From: Candidatus Gastranaerophilales bacterium
Lineage (GTDB): Bacteria > Cyanobacteriota > Vampirovibrionia > Gastranaerophilales > Gastranaerophilaceae
Length of the DNA stretch: 64,000 nt
Direction of reading: 5' to 3'
Assembly (NCBI GenBank): GCA_944323135.1
Contig: CALURI010000004.1
Location: 62,001-126,000, forward strand
A model generated the notes under the pieces. That model saw only the letters and a program-made list of their open reading frames with translations. It searched no databases and was not told the origin of the DNA. The translations under genes were made by a program, and so were the position numbers. Positions 18,471-27,523 of the stretch are shown in pieces; position 1 is the stretch's first letter, and each line of letters starts with the position of its first letter.

Positions 18471-18950
18471 TTATTTATTTGCATATTTTAGGAATATCTG
18501 TTCCTTTGTTTGCATTAATTCTTCTGTTATTTGCCATTTACCGTTTATTTTCTTAACTATCATATAAGTTTTCAATTTATATGTTTCACCCTTTGGCTGT
18601 CTTAATGAACTAACCTTATATGAACCATTACCAAGAGATGTTACTGATACATTTGTATAAGTATTTTTATAACCTCTCATTTTTGCACCTGCTTGACCTA
18701 TTTTCATTTGCTTTATATAAGTTGCAGTATTTGTATTTACATTTACCAATTCTCCGTTCGGTTTTACGACTTGTCTTATTATTTTTGCATTTGGAGAATA
18801 CATTGTGGCAACCGTAGGACTATAAGAATTTGCTGCTGTTACATAGCTGTTAAAAAAGTTTAATGCTTCCTGAGAATCATCTGCAAATGCTTGTAAATTA
18901 CTTATTAAAAATAACCCGAATATCATTAATATTGATAATAATTTTTTCAT
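18471..18950 (-). CDS. Secreted NTF2-like (DUF4440-type) protein
   Basis: 159 aa. It has a signal peptide ending in NLQAFA. The mature domain has the layout of SnoaL/DUF4440 proteins: SQEALNFFNSYVTAANS, then MYSPNAKIIRQV, and a final MIVKKINGKWQITEELM. Such domains bind small ligands or act as accessory subunits. It probably shares a transcript with aroC. Ribosome-binding site AAAGGA. Confidence 0.65.
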   Translation of the reverse strand: MKKLLSILMIFGLFLISNLQAFADDSQEALNFFNSYVTAANSYSPTVATMYSPNAKIIRQVVKPNGELVNVNTNTATYIKQMKIGQAGAKMRGYKNTYTNVSVTSLGNGSYKVSSLRQPKGETYKLKTYMIVKKINGKWQITEELMQTKEQIFLKYANK

Positions 18951-19059
18951 TTTTTTCCTTTCTACAAAAATCTAACATTCATATAACGACTCTTGTATAA
19001 ATTTTGTTCATTATTATTATATCATATAAACGCTGAATGTCATTAAACTATGTATGTAG

Positions 19060-19065
19060 TAAAAT
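19060..19065 (+). promoter_or_regulatory. -10 box of xerD, leaderless
   Basis: TAAAAT ends 6 nt before ATG 19072, with ATGTCA 17 bp upstream as a possible -35. There is no Shine-Dalgarno. Confidence 0.55.
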
Positions 19066-19071
19066 TAGAAT

Positions 19072-19944
19072 ATGAATACACAAATTTTATCTGAATATTT
19101 GGATTTTTTAGAAATTGAAAAAGGTCTTTCAGAAAATACCCTTGAAGCATACAGAAGAGATTTAAGCGGTTTTTTTGATTTTTGTTCTGATGAAGATATT
19201 AGAAATATTCAAAGAACAAAAATTAATTCATATATCAGAAGTTTACATGAAAAAAAATATTCTCCGACAAGTATTATGAGAAAAACAGCATCTCTTCGAG
19301 GTTTTTTCAAATGGGCTTGTAATAATGAAATTATAAAAACAAATCCCACACTGACTCTTGAACAGCCGAAAATTCCGCAAAAACTTCCTAAAGTTATGAC
19401 TGTTGAAGAAATCAATATTATTTTAAACCAGAATTTAACAAAATTACATAGAGTTATTGTAGAACTTCTTTACGGATGCGGACTAAGAGTATCAGAACTT
19501 GTTAATTTAAAAACAAATGATTACGACTTAAACGGAAAATATCTTGAATGTACAGGAAAAGGCTCAAAAGACAGACTTATTCCTTTAGGGAAAAAAGCTG
19601 TTAATGCTATAAAAGAATTTTTACCGGAACGTGATTTTAATATGCAAAAATACAATGTACAATCAAAATTTTTACTTATAAATGAGCATGGAAAGCGTGT
19701 TACAAGGCAAGAAGTATATACTTTCATACATGAACAGGGGAAAAAACTTCATAAATCAATTTCTCCGCACACACTTCGTCATACATTCGCAACACATTTA
19801 CTGGAAAACGGTGCGGATTTAAGAGTTGTACAAGAATTACTCGGTCACAGTGACGTATCCACAACTCAATTGTATACACACATCAGTAAAAAGCGTCTTA
19901 AGGAAGTTTACTTTGCTATTAATGGAAATACAGCAATTCCATAA
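19072..19944 (+). CDS. xerD: Tyrosine recombinase XerC/XerD
   Basis: 290 aa. It has a SAM-like N-terminal domain (YLDFLEIEKGLSENTLEAYRRDL) and a catalytic domain with all expected residues: the Arg in GCGLRVSELVNL, Lys in GKGSKDR, HTLRHTFATHLL, GHSDVSTT and the terminal nucleophile in QLYTHIS. It resolves chromosome dimers at dif. XerC versus XerD cannot be separated by eye. It is a single-gene unit about 4 kb from the putative origin. No att sites suggest a phage integrase. Confidence 0.88.
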   Translation: MNTQILSEYLDFLEIEKGLSENTLEAYRRDLSGFFDFCSDEDIRNIQRTKINSYIRSLHEKKYSPTSIMRKTASLRGFFKWACNNEIIKTNPTLTLEQPKIPQKLPKVMTVEEINIILNQNLTKLHRVIVELLYGCGLRVSELVNLKTNDYDLNGKYLECTGKGSKDRLIPLGKKAVNAIKEFLPERDFNMQKYNVQSKFLLINEHGKRVTRQEVYTFIHEQGKKLHKSISPHTLRHTFATHLLENGADLRVVQELLGHSDVSTTQLYTHISKKRLKEVYFAINGNTAIP

Positions 19945-19969
19945 ATTAATTAAATTAAAAATTACTAAT

Positions 19970-22081
19970 TTATTCTAAACTTTCCCAAAGTAAATTCAAT
20001 GCTTGCATTTCATTTCTTGTTTTTACATCATTAACAATCTGACCTATTGCATCTTTATTTACATCGGTCAATTTGTATGAAAATTCAGAACTTTCATCTC
20101 CACCTGCTTTATGTGAAAGCTCATGAAGTGCCGTTTCTAAAACATCATTAAAACCGGCTGTCCTTAAATAATTTTGCTCTAGCCAAAATCCTTTTGATAC
20201 ATTTGTATCAACTATTGCTTCCGCATTAACATTTGAATATAAATCTTTTTCTTTCACGAAATTTCTGTTAAATAAAAAGATTTTTGTATCTAATTCCTCT
20301 TCTAAAAAATGTTTATCTTTCAAAGCTGGTGATAATTTCTTTAGAGTTTCTTTTATTATTAAAATTTTCTTTTTCTCTACATTATTTGGAATTACAACAT
20401 TATGCGCTCTTGCATCATCCATAAATTCTTTCATTGTTTTCATGCCCAATTCTGAAAAATCAGACTTACATATTTTATATCCTTTACTTTTTAAATCCCA
20501 CACTAAACCTTCTGTTGCATCAGAATATGCAATATATTTTTCCGGAAATTTTATGTGTAAATTTTCTGTAGTAACATTTAATAAAGCAACAAAACCTCTA
20601 ATTAATTCGTCAATATGTGAAAAATTAAAATCAAAATTTTCACCCCAATATGATTCAAGTGATTTTAAGAATTTTACTTTATCATTTTTTGTCATTCTTT
20701 TTTCTTTCGCTAGCCAGAATCCTATTTCTCTAAAATCTGATTTATTTAAAGATACTCTGTCACGTGAAATATCTAAATATTTTACTGGCGGTTTTTCTTT
20801 TAAAAATATTGCAATATCTTTCAATCCGTCATAATTATTATCCACTTCTAATCTTTGACCAGCTATATAAATACCGCCTTTTTCACCTTTGGGTAAAATT
20901 TTTATTCCTATTAATTCATTCTCAAAATCAGGACATTTAAAATGGGTATTACCGGAATTATAAAAACGATTTATTGTTTTTCTCAATGAATATAATAAAT
21001 CTATATCAGATGTTTCAAATTCTATATAATTTCCGTTATATTTATCTTTTTTTTCAAGAGTATATGATAGAACATGTTTGTCTGACAAATTACCTTCCGA
21101 AAGTGTATATGTAATTTTCCAATTGTCAGAAGCAATTCTGATATCTTTAGCACCACCGTCTTTTAATAGCTTTAATGTTGCTATTTTTAAACCTTCACCG
21201 TAATTTCCGGCAGCTCTTGCATTATTACGTTTTGTTGATTCTCCGATATAAATAGCTTTATCCGGTGTAAATGAAGATTTTCCCTGAATACGTACTTTAT
21301 AATTGTTATTATCTATCGGTTCAAAATGAAAACTAACACCGTCTAATGTTTGTCCGTGCCCGTCATAGAAATTCTGCAAGATATCCCGAGCAATTTTATC
21401 ATTATCCCACTTTACAGAATCTGCATAACTTTCGGAAATATTTGTTAATTGTTTATCTACCGGTTTGAAATCGACTGAAGGCAATTGTGTTAATTTTACT
21501 TCTTCTGACATAGGAAGCTCATAATCAAATCTTCCATCAGACATTATTTCCGGAATATTCTGTTTTTGAATATGTATACGATTATTTGTTCCTACTTCTT
21601 CTGGCAAAGGAATTGCATCTTTAAATACAGGAGAACTTTTTTTGCCTGATTGAGGAGGAGTTTGAATATCGTAACCATAATCTCCGTTTTCTATCTTTTC
21701 TTTCAATTTGTTTAATATATTTTCTCGCTGTTCTTTTGGGGCAATATCGCCTTCTAAAATATCAGAAAGAGAATTTTTGGCATTTTGAACTTCATTTTTT
21801 AATTTTTTATTTAATTTAGATAGAATTTGATTATTTTCTGTTAAATCTTTAACTTTTTGTTTTGCTATTTTTAAATTCTTTGCTGAAGGTCTGTAATTTA
21901 AATAAACTGAAGTTCCTGCTAATATAGCACCGAAAGCGGATGCAACAACAACATAGTTATTCAAATCTTCTGTTGTATATCTTTTTTCCGAAGATTTTAA
22001 AACTTTTCTTTTTCGTTCTTCATCATTTTGAGATTGAAAATTTACATTTTTTGTATAAATTTGTACCGGATTAATTTTCAT
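19970..22081 (-). CDS. GHKL-ATPase-like protein with C-terminal zinc-protease motif
   Basis: 703 aa, not a family I can name. The order is: N-terminal VNFQS motif; one transmembrane segment (about residues 45-62); a coiled coil to about 110; a linker; then a region like an HSP90/histidine-kinase (GHKL) ATPase, with an N-box ILQNFYDGH and a G-box NYGEGLKIATLKLL; and near the C-terminus HELSHKAGGDE, an HExxH-type metal site. The combination suggests an ATP-gated membrane-anchored peptidase, which is inference. No histidine-kinase phosphoacceptor is seen. The A-rich upstream sequence gives no clear ribosome-binding site. Confidence 0.6.
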   Translation of the reverse strand: MKINPVQIYTKNVNFQSQNDEERKRKVLKSSEKRYTTEDLNNYVVVASAFGAILAGTSVYLNYRPSAKNLKIAKQKVKDLTENNQILSKLNKKLKNEVQNAKNSLSDILEGDIAPKEQRENILNKLKEKIENGDYGYDIQTPPQSGKKSSPVFKDAIPLPEEVGTNNRIHIQKQNIPEIMSDGRFDYELPMSEEVKLTQLPSVDFKPVDKQLTNISESYADSVKWDNDKIARDILQNFYDGHGQTLDGVSFHFEPIDNNNYKVRIQGKSSFTPDKAIYIGESTKRNNARAAGNYGEGLKIATLKLLKDGGAKDIRIASDNWKITYTLSEGNLSDKHVLSYTLEKKDKYNGNYIEFETSDIDLLYSLRKTINRFYNSGNTHFKCPDFENELIGIKILPKGEKGGIYIAGQRLEVDNNYDGLKDIAIFLKEKPPVKYLDISRDRVSLNKSDFREIGFWLAKEKRMTKNDKVKFLKSLESYWGENFDFNFSHIDELIRGFVALLNVTTENLHIKFPEKYIAYSDATEGLVWDLKSKGYKICKSDFSELGMKTMKEFMDDARAHNVVIPNNVEKKKILIIKETLKKLSPALKDKHFLEEELDTKIFLFNRNFVKEKDLYSNVNAEAIVDTNVSKGFWLEQNYLRTAGFNDVLETALHELSHKAGGDESSEFSYKLTDVNKDAIGQIVNDVKTRNEMQALNLLWESLE

Positions 22082-22153
22082 TTTTTTCTTTTTTAATTTT
22101 TATTTTTTTATTTATTTTTAAAATAAAAAAATATTTTTTTTGCTACATTTTAT

Positions 22154-22186
22154 AAAAAAAGCAGATACTAATATCTGCTTTTTTTA
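22154..22186 (-). terminator. Terminator behind dnaN
   Basis: The stem AAAAAGCAGATA/TATCTGCTTTTT has T tracts on both strands, so it can act in either direction. It stands between dnaN and the 703-aa gene. Confidence 0.85.
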
Positions 22187-22206
22187 TTGTAAATACATAT
22201 TTTATT

Positions 22207-23328
22207 TTATCTTATTTGAACAGGCATAATCAAACAAACATAATCTTCTTCACTATCCGGTCTGAACATTGTTGCTGAAAGCGGAGTGTTTAATCCGATT
22301 TTTACAATATCTGAATCAATATTTTTCAATGCTTCTAATACATATTTGTAATTAAAAGCAATAACAAGTTCTTCACCTGTATAGTTTATATCAATACTTT
22401 CTTCTGATTTACCTGAATCAGGAGTATCAGCTGTCAATTTTAATGTATTATGACTAAATTCAAGTTTTACGATACTTGTTTTTTCATTAACCATAATTGA
22501 TACACGTTCTAAAGCTGATGTCATTTGTGCTACATTTACCAAAGCTTCTTTTGGACTTTCCTTTGGTATTAGTTGATTATATTTCGGAAATTGTCCTTCC
22601 AACAATCTTGAAATGGTTGTAGTTTTTTCTGATTTGATTATAATTTTTGACTTTTCTGTGTATATCTTAACAGAATCTTCGTCAATAAAACCACTCATTT
22701 TTATAAATTCATTAAGTGTTTTTGACGGAATTATAAGTTGTTTAGCATGATTGTCTTTGTTATCAATACTTTCTCTTACTCTTGCAAGACGATTTCCGTC
22801 AGTTGATGCTATTTCCATTATATTTCCGGAAATATCACAAACTATACCAGATAAAAGATTGCTTGTTTCATAACTTGCGGCTGCAAATCCTGCTTGTTTA
22901 ACTGCTTTTACAAAAGGTCTGATTTCTATTTCAAAACCTTCTTCTTCACTAACAGCAATGTTTGAAAATTCCGGCGGAAATTCTGATGCGGAAATACCTA
23001 TAATATCAAATTTTGAATTTTGGCAAGTAATATTTACTATTGTTTCACTATCATTCATTTCAAATGTAATAAGTTTGTCACCTAATTTAGAAACTATTTC
23101 ATTTAATGTTTTTGAAGGCAGTGTAATCTTTCCTTCTTCTTCAACTTGAGCATCAACAAGTGCTGTGACAGTTAAATCCAAATCAGTAGCAACTAATTTT
23201 ATAGTACTTCTATCAATTGTTTCAATTAAAATATTCATCAAAACCGGTTGTAAAGCTTTGATAGAAGTGGCTCTTTCAACAATTTTTATACCGTTATACA
23301 GATCTTCTTTTTTTACAACAAATTTCAT
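22207..23328 (-). CDS. dnaN: DNA polymerase III beta subunit (sliding clamp)
   Basis: 373 aa, the usual clamp length. It tethers the replicative polymerase to DNA as a ring dimer. The protein begins MKFVVKKEDLYNGIKIVERA and contains LPSKTLNEIVSKL, SNLLSGIVCDI, STDGNRLARV and a C-terminal CLIMPVQIR, all typical. GGGGAG precedes the ATG. dnaA is not adjacent. The region immediately upstream is a probable replication origin, matching the cyanobacterial habit of placing oriC next to dnaN. Confidence 0.97.
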   Translation of the reverse strand: MKFVVKKEDLYNGIKIVERATSIKALQPVLMNILIETIDRSTIKLVATDLDLTVTALVDAQVEEEGKITLPSKTLNEIVSKLGDKLITFEMNDSETIVNITCQNSKFDIIGISASEFPPEFSNIAVSEEEGFEIEIRPFVKAVKQAGFAAASYETSNLLSGIVCDISGNIMEIASTDGNRLARVRESIDNKDNHAKQLIIPSKTLNEFIKMSGFIDEDSVKIYTEKSKIIIKSEKTTTISRLLEGQFPKYNQLIPKESPKEALVNVAQMTSALERVSIMVNEKTSIVKLEFSHNTLKLTADTPDSGKSEESIDINYTGEELVIAFNYKYVLEALKNIDSDIVKIGLNTPLSATMFRPDSEEDYVCLIMPVQIR

Positions 23329-23399
23329 AATTCTTACTCCCCATAAATTTCTTATATTATTTTTTATTATATTTGTTAAAATTTTAAATTAAACAAAAT

Positions 23400-23720
23400 T
23401 ATACAAATTGTAACCTTTTTTAAGTTTTGAACAATTTTTTATATATTAATTATTATATAAATTAATATAATAATATATTTAATAATAATAATAAGCTCAA
23501 ATTATTTGTAGAAAAGTTTCTGAAAGTATTAATATTATTGATTTTTTATTGTCAATAATTTTGTAGAAAATTGTTTAAGAAAAAAATATTTATTGTAGAA
23601 AACTATATTCAGAAAAAAATAATGTAGAAAACTCATGAGTTTTCTACAAAAAGAAAGGGGTTTTTCTACTATGTTTCTACAATGTTAATTATGGGGAGAC
23701 TGTTTTTTTCTTGTGGAAAA
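23400..23720. other. Probable chromosomal replication origin (oriC)
   Basis: A block of almost pure A/T (about 23425-23490) suits an unwinding element. Beside it are repeated 9-mers TGTAGAAAA at 23507-23515, 23562-23570, 23594-23602 and 23623-23631, the reverse complement at 23640-23648, a GTTTCTACA variant at 23673-23681 and TGTGGAAAA at 23712-23720. The last is the exact complement of TTTTCCACA, the cyanobacterial DnaA box; the others differ by one base. The boxes at 23623 and 23640 form a perfect 26-bp palindrome. With dnaN next door, oriC is the best explanation. Confidence 0.75.
23623..23648. repeat. 26-bp perfect palindrome of two DnaA-like boxes
   Basis: TGTAGAAAA and its complement face each other around CTCATGAG, giving an uninterrupted 26-bp palindrome inside the putative origin. 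Confidence 0.9.
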
Positions 23721-24114
23721 GATTTGTAAATTTATGCCAGCTGTTTTTGAAAAAATCACCAATTTTATCAAATTTCAATTTACCTATTAATTTCTTTAAA
23801 GCAGGAAGCCATTTTGACTTAAATTTCCAACCGCCAAAAATAATTACTCCTGTTGCAAGAGCTCCGAATAACCATTTTTTCCAGGATGGAGTTGAAGTTA
23901 AATCTTTTTTATCATCTTTATTGTATTGAAATTCATCAACTTTGGGTTGTGACAAATTTTTTCCGCTCGGAGTTTGACCTATAAACGGAGATGGTTGATT
24001 TGATAAACTGCCGACATATCTTGGATTTTGATTTGTTACAAATGATGGTGCATCAAAATCTAAAACACCGTTCATTGCCAGTAAATCTAAATTATCAGAC
24101 CAAGCAGGAGCCAT
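23689..24114 (-). CDS. Single-membrane-span hypothetical protein
   Basis: About 141 aa from ATG 24114 (MAPAWSDNLDLL), which has GGTGG upstream; a GTG at 24123 is also possible. A polar N-terminal half is followed by one membrane helix (KWLFGALATGVIIFGGWKF) and a strongly basic tail. I do not recognise it. The gene abuts the putative oriC, and its 3' end contains one DnaA-like box, so its terminal sequence may be constrained by the origin. Confidence 0.55.
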   Translation of the reverse strand: MAPAWSDNLDLLAMNGVLDFDAPSFVTNQNPRYVGSLSNQPSPFIGQTPSGKNLSQPKVDEFQYNKDDKKDLTSTPSWKKWLFGALATGVIIFGGWKFKSKWLPALKKLIGKLKFDKIGDFFKNSWHKFTNLFHKKKTVSP

Positions 24115-24193
24115 TTTTACCACCTTTTTTATTTTTAACCAAAAATTTAAAATTCTACCTTACATGTATATAAAGAGTTTTTTGTGATTAAAA

Positions 24194-24222
24194 TTGCTTT
24201 TTATATATTTATTTGTTAAATT
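24194..24222 (+). promoter_or_regulatory. Promoter of the 24230 gene, leaderless
   Basis: TTGCTT (24194-24199) and TAAATT (24217-24222) have a 17-bp spacer. The -10 ends 7 nt before ATG 24230. Confidence 0.5.
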
Positions 24223-24229
24223 TTGTAAT

Positions 24230-25861
24230 ATGAAAGAGATTTTAAAAGATTATAAGTACTTAATTTTACTATTGTTTTTAACAATTATAAGTTTGTTATT
24301 TTTTTGCGGACATTATGCAAATATATTAATTGATTTTGGCAGAGAGGTTTATTATCCTGAACAAATACTTCAAGGAAAAGTTTTGTATAAGGATTTATTT
24401 AACATTTATGGACCTTTGTCTTATCAAATAAATGCTTTATTATACAAGATTTTTGGAATAAAATTGACAACTCTATACGGAGCAGGATGGGTTTGTTCTC
24501 TTTTCGCAGTTAGCGGAATTTATTTGATTGCTCAAAAATTCTTAAATAAATATACTGCTTTTTGCATTGGATTTTTTACAATTTCTATTTGTATTACAAC
24601 AATAAGCATTTTTAGCTTTCATTTTCCTTACTCTTGGGCAATTTTATACGGATTAGTTTCATTTTTATATTCTTTATATTTTCTTTTACAATATTTAGAT
24701 GATAAAAAATCTGTAAATCTTTGTATAAGTTCATTTTTAGCAGGTTTTTGTATTGCAAATAAATATGATTATATTCTTTACGCATTTGTAATTTTGTATT
24801 TTATAGTTAAAGATAAAAATTGGAAGGCTTTTTTAAGTTTTTTATCGGTTCCTTTAATTAGTTATGGAATTCTTTTTATTCAGGGCATGAAGTTTTCCGA
24901 TTTATTAAAAACTTTACAAATTGTAGGAATAATGTCTAAGACAAAAACGTTGATATATTTTTATCAAAATGTAGGTGTTTATTTCCATTACAAAGCAATA
25001 ATTACGGATATTGTTTTATTTTTTAAAGCTGCAATTCCTTTTGGGTTAATAATTTATGGTGCATCATTATTTGAAAAAAATAAATTAAGTTCAGTTATAG
25101 TATCATTAATTGGTTACTTATTGTATTTGTTATTATTTCCTGTAAACATTGTTGCATCTTTTGGTTTTTTACCGGTTTTACTTTTAATATTAACAATTGT
25201 TTGCTTTAAAAAATTGGATATAAAACAAAAAACGTTAGTAATTTCTACGATTGTTATAAGTGCAAAAGTTTTTTGGATATTACTTATAATGTCTTATGGA
25301 AATTATTATATATCTGTTATTTTAATATCGATATTTGTTTTATTACTTAAGTTATTACCGAAGAAATCAGAAAAAATTATAAGTATTTATATTTTAATAG
25401 CTTCATTTTTCTTATTATCAGGAAACGCTCTTATATATTTAACAACAAAAGGTAACAAAATAGAAACAGGGCGTGGTTTTGTTTATACTGATAAAAAGTA
25501 TTATCAAAGCACAAATAAATTAATAAAATATATAAATGATAAAACAAATCCGAATGATAGAGTTGTAATTTTTCCGGAAGGTATGATGGTTAATTTTTTA
25601 GTAGACAGAAAAGCTGATGATTATTATAATTCTTTGCTTCCGTTGTATGTGGAAACATTTGGAGAGGATAAGATAACAAAATATTATAAAGAAAAATTGC
25701 CGGAATATATTATATTAAATAATCTAAATATGAAAGATTATTACTTTCAATATATTTGTAATGATTATGCATTAGATTTTTGCGGTTTTATAACTCAAAA
25801 TTATACTCAGGAAAAAGTAATTGACGAGAATTTCAGATATATAATATTTAAAAGAAAATAG
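24230..25861 (+). CDS. GT-C family membrane glycosyltransferase (ArnT/PMT-like)
   Basis: 543 aa with about ten transmembrane segments. The first external loop, DFGREVYYPEQILQGKVLY followed by NIYGPLSYQINALLYKIFG, has the acidic residue and aromatic pattern of polyprenyl-phosphate-sugar-dependent transferases (GT39/GT83). A soluble C-terminal domain follows the last helix. It probably adds a sugar to a surface molecule. The start is set at 24230 because a frame opening at 24194 begins inside the -35 box. Confidence 0.75.
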   Translation: MKEILKDYKYLILLLFLTIISLLFFCGHYANILIDFGREVYYPEQILQGKVLYKDLFNIYGPLSYQINALLYKIFGIKLTTLYGAGWVCSLFAVSGIYLIAQKFLNKYTAFCIGFFTISICITTISIFSFHFPYSWAILYGLVSFLYSLYFLLQYLDDKKSVNLCISSFLAGFCIANKYDYILYAFVILYFIVKDKNWKAFLSFLSVPLISYGILFIQGMKFSDLLKTLQIVGIMSKTKTLIYFYQNVGVYFHYKAIITDIVLFFKAAIPFGLIIYGASLFEKNKLSSVIVSLIGYLLYLLLFPVNIVASFGFLPVLLLILTIVCFKKLDIKQKTLVISTIVISAKVFWILLIMSYGNYYISVILISIFVLLLKLLPKKSEKIISIYILIASFFLLSGNALIYLTTKGNKIETGRGFVYTDKKYYQSTNKLIKYINDKTNPNDRVVIFPEGMMVNFLVDRKADDYYNSLLPLYVETFGEDKITKYYKEKLPEYIILNNLNMKDYYFQYICNDYALDFCGFITQNYTQEKVIDENFRYIIFKRK

Positions 25862-25907
25862 GTTCATGATAGAATAAAACAAGATAGTAAAGCCAAAGGA
25901 ATAAGAA

Positions 25908-27470
25908 ATGGAAAAGTATTATTTAACAACAGCAATAGATTATGTAAACGGTGCCCCGCATATTGGTCACGCTTATGAAAAAATCCTGACTGATATAATA
26001 TCAAGACATTATACTCAAAGATGCGATGATGTATATTTTCTTACAGGAACAGATGAACACGGAATAAAAATCCAGAAAACCGCAGCAGAAAAAGGGATTA
26101 CTCCAAAAGAGTTATGTGATGAAAATTCTCAAAAATTTAAAGATGCTTGGAAAGCTCTTGACATTGATTATACAAAATTTATAAGAACAACAGATGAATA
26201 TCATGAAAAAATTGTTCAGCATATATTTGATAAATTATTAAAACAAGGTGATATCTACAAACATTCTTATGAAGGTCTTTATTGTACAGGTTGTGAATGT
26301 TTTTTAAATCCCAAAGATTTAACAGAAGACGGTCTTTGTCCTGATCACCTTAAAAAGCCAGAAGTTGTAAAAGAAGAAAATTACTTTTTCAAACTTTCAA
26401 AATATAAAGATGAATTAATAAAATACATAAAAGAACATCCGGATTTTATAGTTCCTTCATTTAGAGCAAACGAAGTTTTGAATCAATTGGAAGATATTCA
26501 GGATATTTCTGTTTCAAGGGCAAAATCAAATGTAAAATGGGGAATTGATGTGTTAGGTGATAATGAACAATCAATTTATGTATGGATTGATGCTTTATCA
26601 AATTATATAACAGCTTTAGGTTATGATACAGAAAATCCTTCTGAAGGCTTTAAAAAATACTGGCCTTGCGAAGTTCATGTAATAGGAAAAGATATTTTAA
26701 AATTCCACAGTATTTATTGGCCGGCATTTTTATTAGCATTAAAATTGCCATTACCAAAACATATTTTTGCACACGGCTGGATTACCATTGATGAATCAAA
26801 GATGTCAAAATCATTAGGAAATGTCATCTCTCCGACATCTGTATTAGAAAGTTTTAATCTTGAACACCCTGATGCTTTCAGATATTATATGGCAACATCG
26901 GCACCTTGCGGGCGTGACGGAAATTATTCTGATGATGACTTTAAAGAAAAAGTCAATGCTCACCTTGCAAACAGTATGGGAAATTTATTAAACAGAACTC
27001 TATCAATGCTTGTTAAATATTTTGACGGTGAAGTAAAAGAAGAATTTAAGGGTGAAAATCCTTTAGCTAAAAAAGCTTTAGGTACAGTTCAAATAGTAAA
27101 AAATCATTTTGATAATTTTGAAATAGCAGAAGCAGGTCTTGAAATTACATCGCTTGTTGATAGTGCAAACAAATATGTTCAAGATACAGCTCCTTGGACA
27201 TTGGCAAAAGAGGGCAAAATGATTGAATGCGGTAAAGTTTTGACAAATGTACTTGATGTAATGTGCATTATCGCATTATTAATTTATCCTTATTGTCCAA
27301 ATATAGCAAAATCAATGGCTTCTCAATTGTCATTTGATTTAAAAACAAAATTGGATGATTTAACTGCAGATAATTTAAAATGTGGAAAACTAATTTCAAA
27401 AGAAGAAATAAAACCTGTATTTTTAAGATTAGATTCAGAATTAGCAGATAAATCAGTTAAAAAACAATAA
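25908..27470 (+). CDS. metG: Methionyl-tRNA synthetase
   Basis: 520 aa class I synthetase. The HIGH motif appears as YVNGAPHIGHAYE near residue 17, the Cys-rich knuckle as CTGCECFLNP, and KMSKSLGN is the KMSKS loop. The helical anticodon-binding domain follows (NSMGNLLNRTLSM). It lacks the C-terminal dimerisation domain of longer MetRS forms. AAAGGA precedes the ATG and a strong terminator follows. Confidence 0.97.
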   Translation: MEKYYLTTAIDYVNGAPHIGHAYEKILTDIISRHYTQRCDDVYFLTGTDEHGIKIQKTAAEKGITPKELCDENSQKFKDAWKALDIDYTKFIRTTDEYHEKIVQHIFDKLLKQGDIYKHSYEGLYCTGCECFLNPKDLTEDGLCPDHLKKPEVVKEENYFFKLSKYKDELIKYIKEHPDFIVPSFRANEVLNQLEDIQDISVSRAKSNVKWGIDVLGDNEQSIYVWIDALSNYITALGYDTENPSEGFKKYWPCEVHVIGKDILKFHSIYWPAFLLALKLPLPKHIFAHGWITIDESKMSKSLGNVISPTSVLESFNLEHPDAFRYYMATSAPCGRDGNYSDDDFKEKVNAHLANSMGNLLNRTLSMLVKYFDGEVKEEFKGENPLAKKALGTVQIVKNHFDNFEIAEAGLEITSLVDSANKYVQDTAPWTLAKEGKMIECGKVLTNVLDVMCIIALLIYPYCPNIAKSMASQLSFDLKTKLDDLTADNLKCGKLISKEEIKPVFLRLDSELADKSVKKQ

Positions 27471-27474
27471 ATTT

Positions 27475-27509
27475 AAAAAGGCGGTTTGAATTATTAAACC
27501 GCCTTTTTT
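27475..27509 (+). terminator. Terminator behind metG
   Basis: The stem AAAAAGGCGGTTT/AAACCGCCTTTTT has an 8-nt loop and a T tract. It is symmetrical and can also serve the convergent gene. Confidence 0.9.
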
Positions 27510-27523
27510 ATCAAAATAAAAGA

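Noticed and set aside
19072-19944. Reading the tyrosine recombinase as a phage integrase
   Set aside because: Its size, sequence and isolated chromosomal position fit housekeeping XerC/XerD, and no attachment site or phage gene is adjacent.
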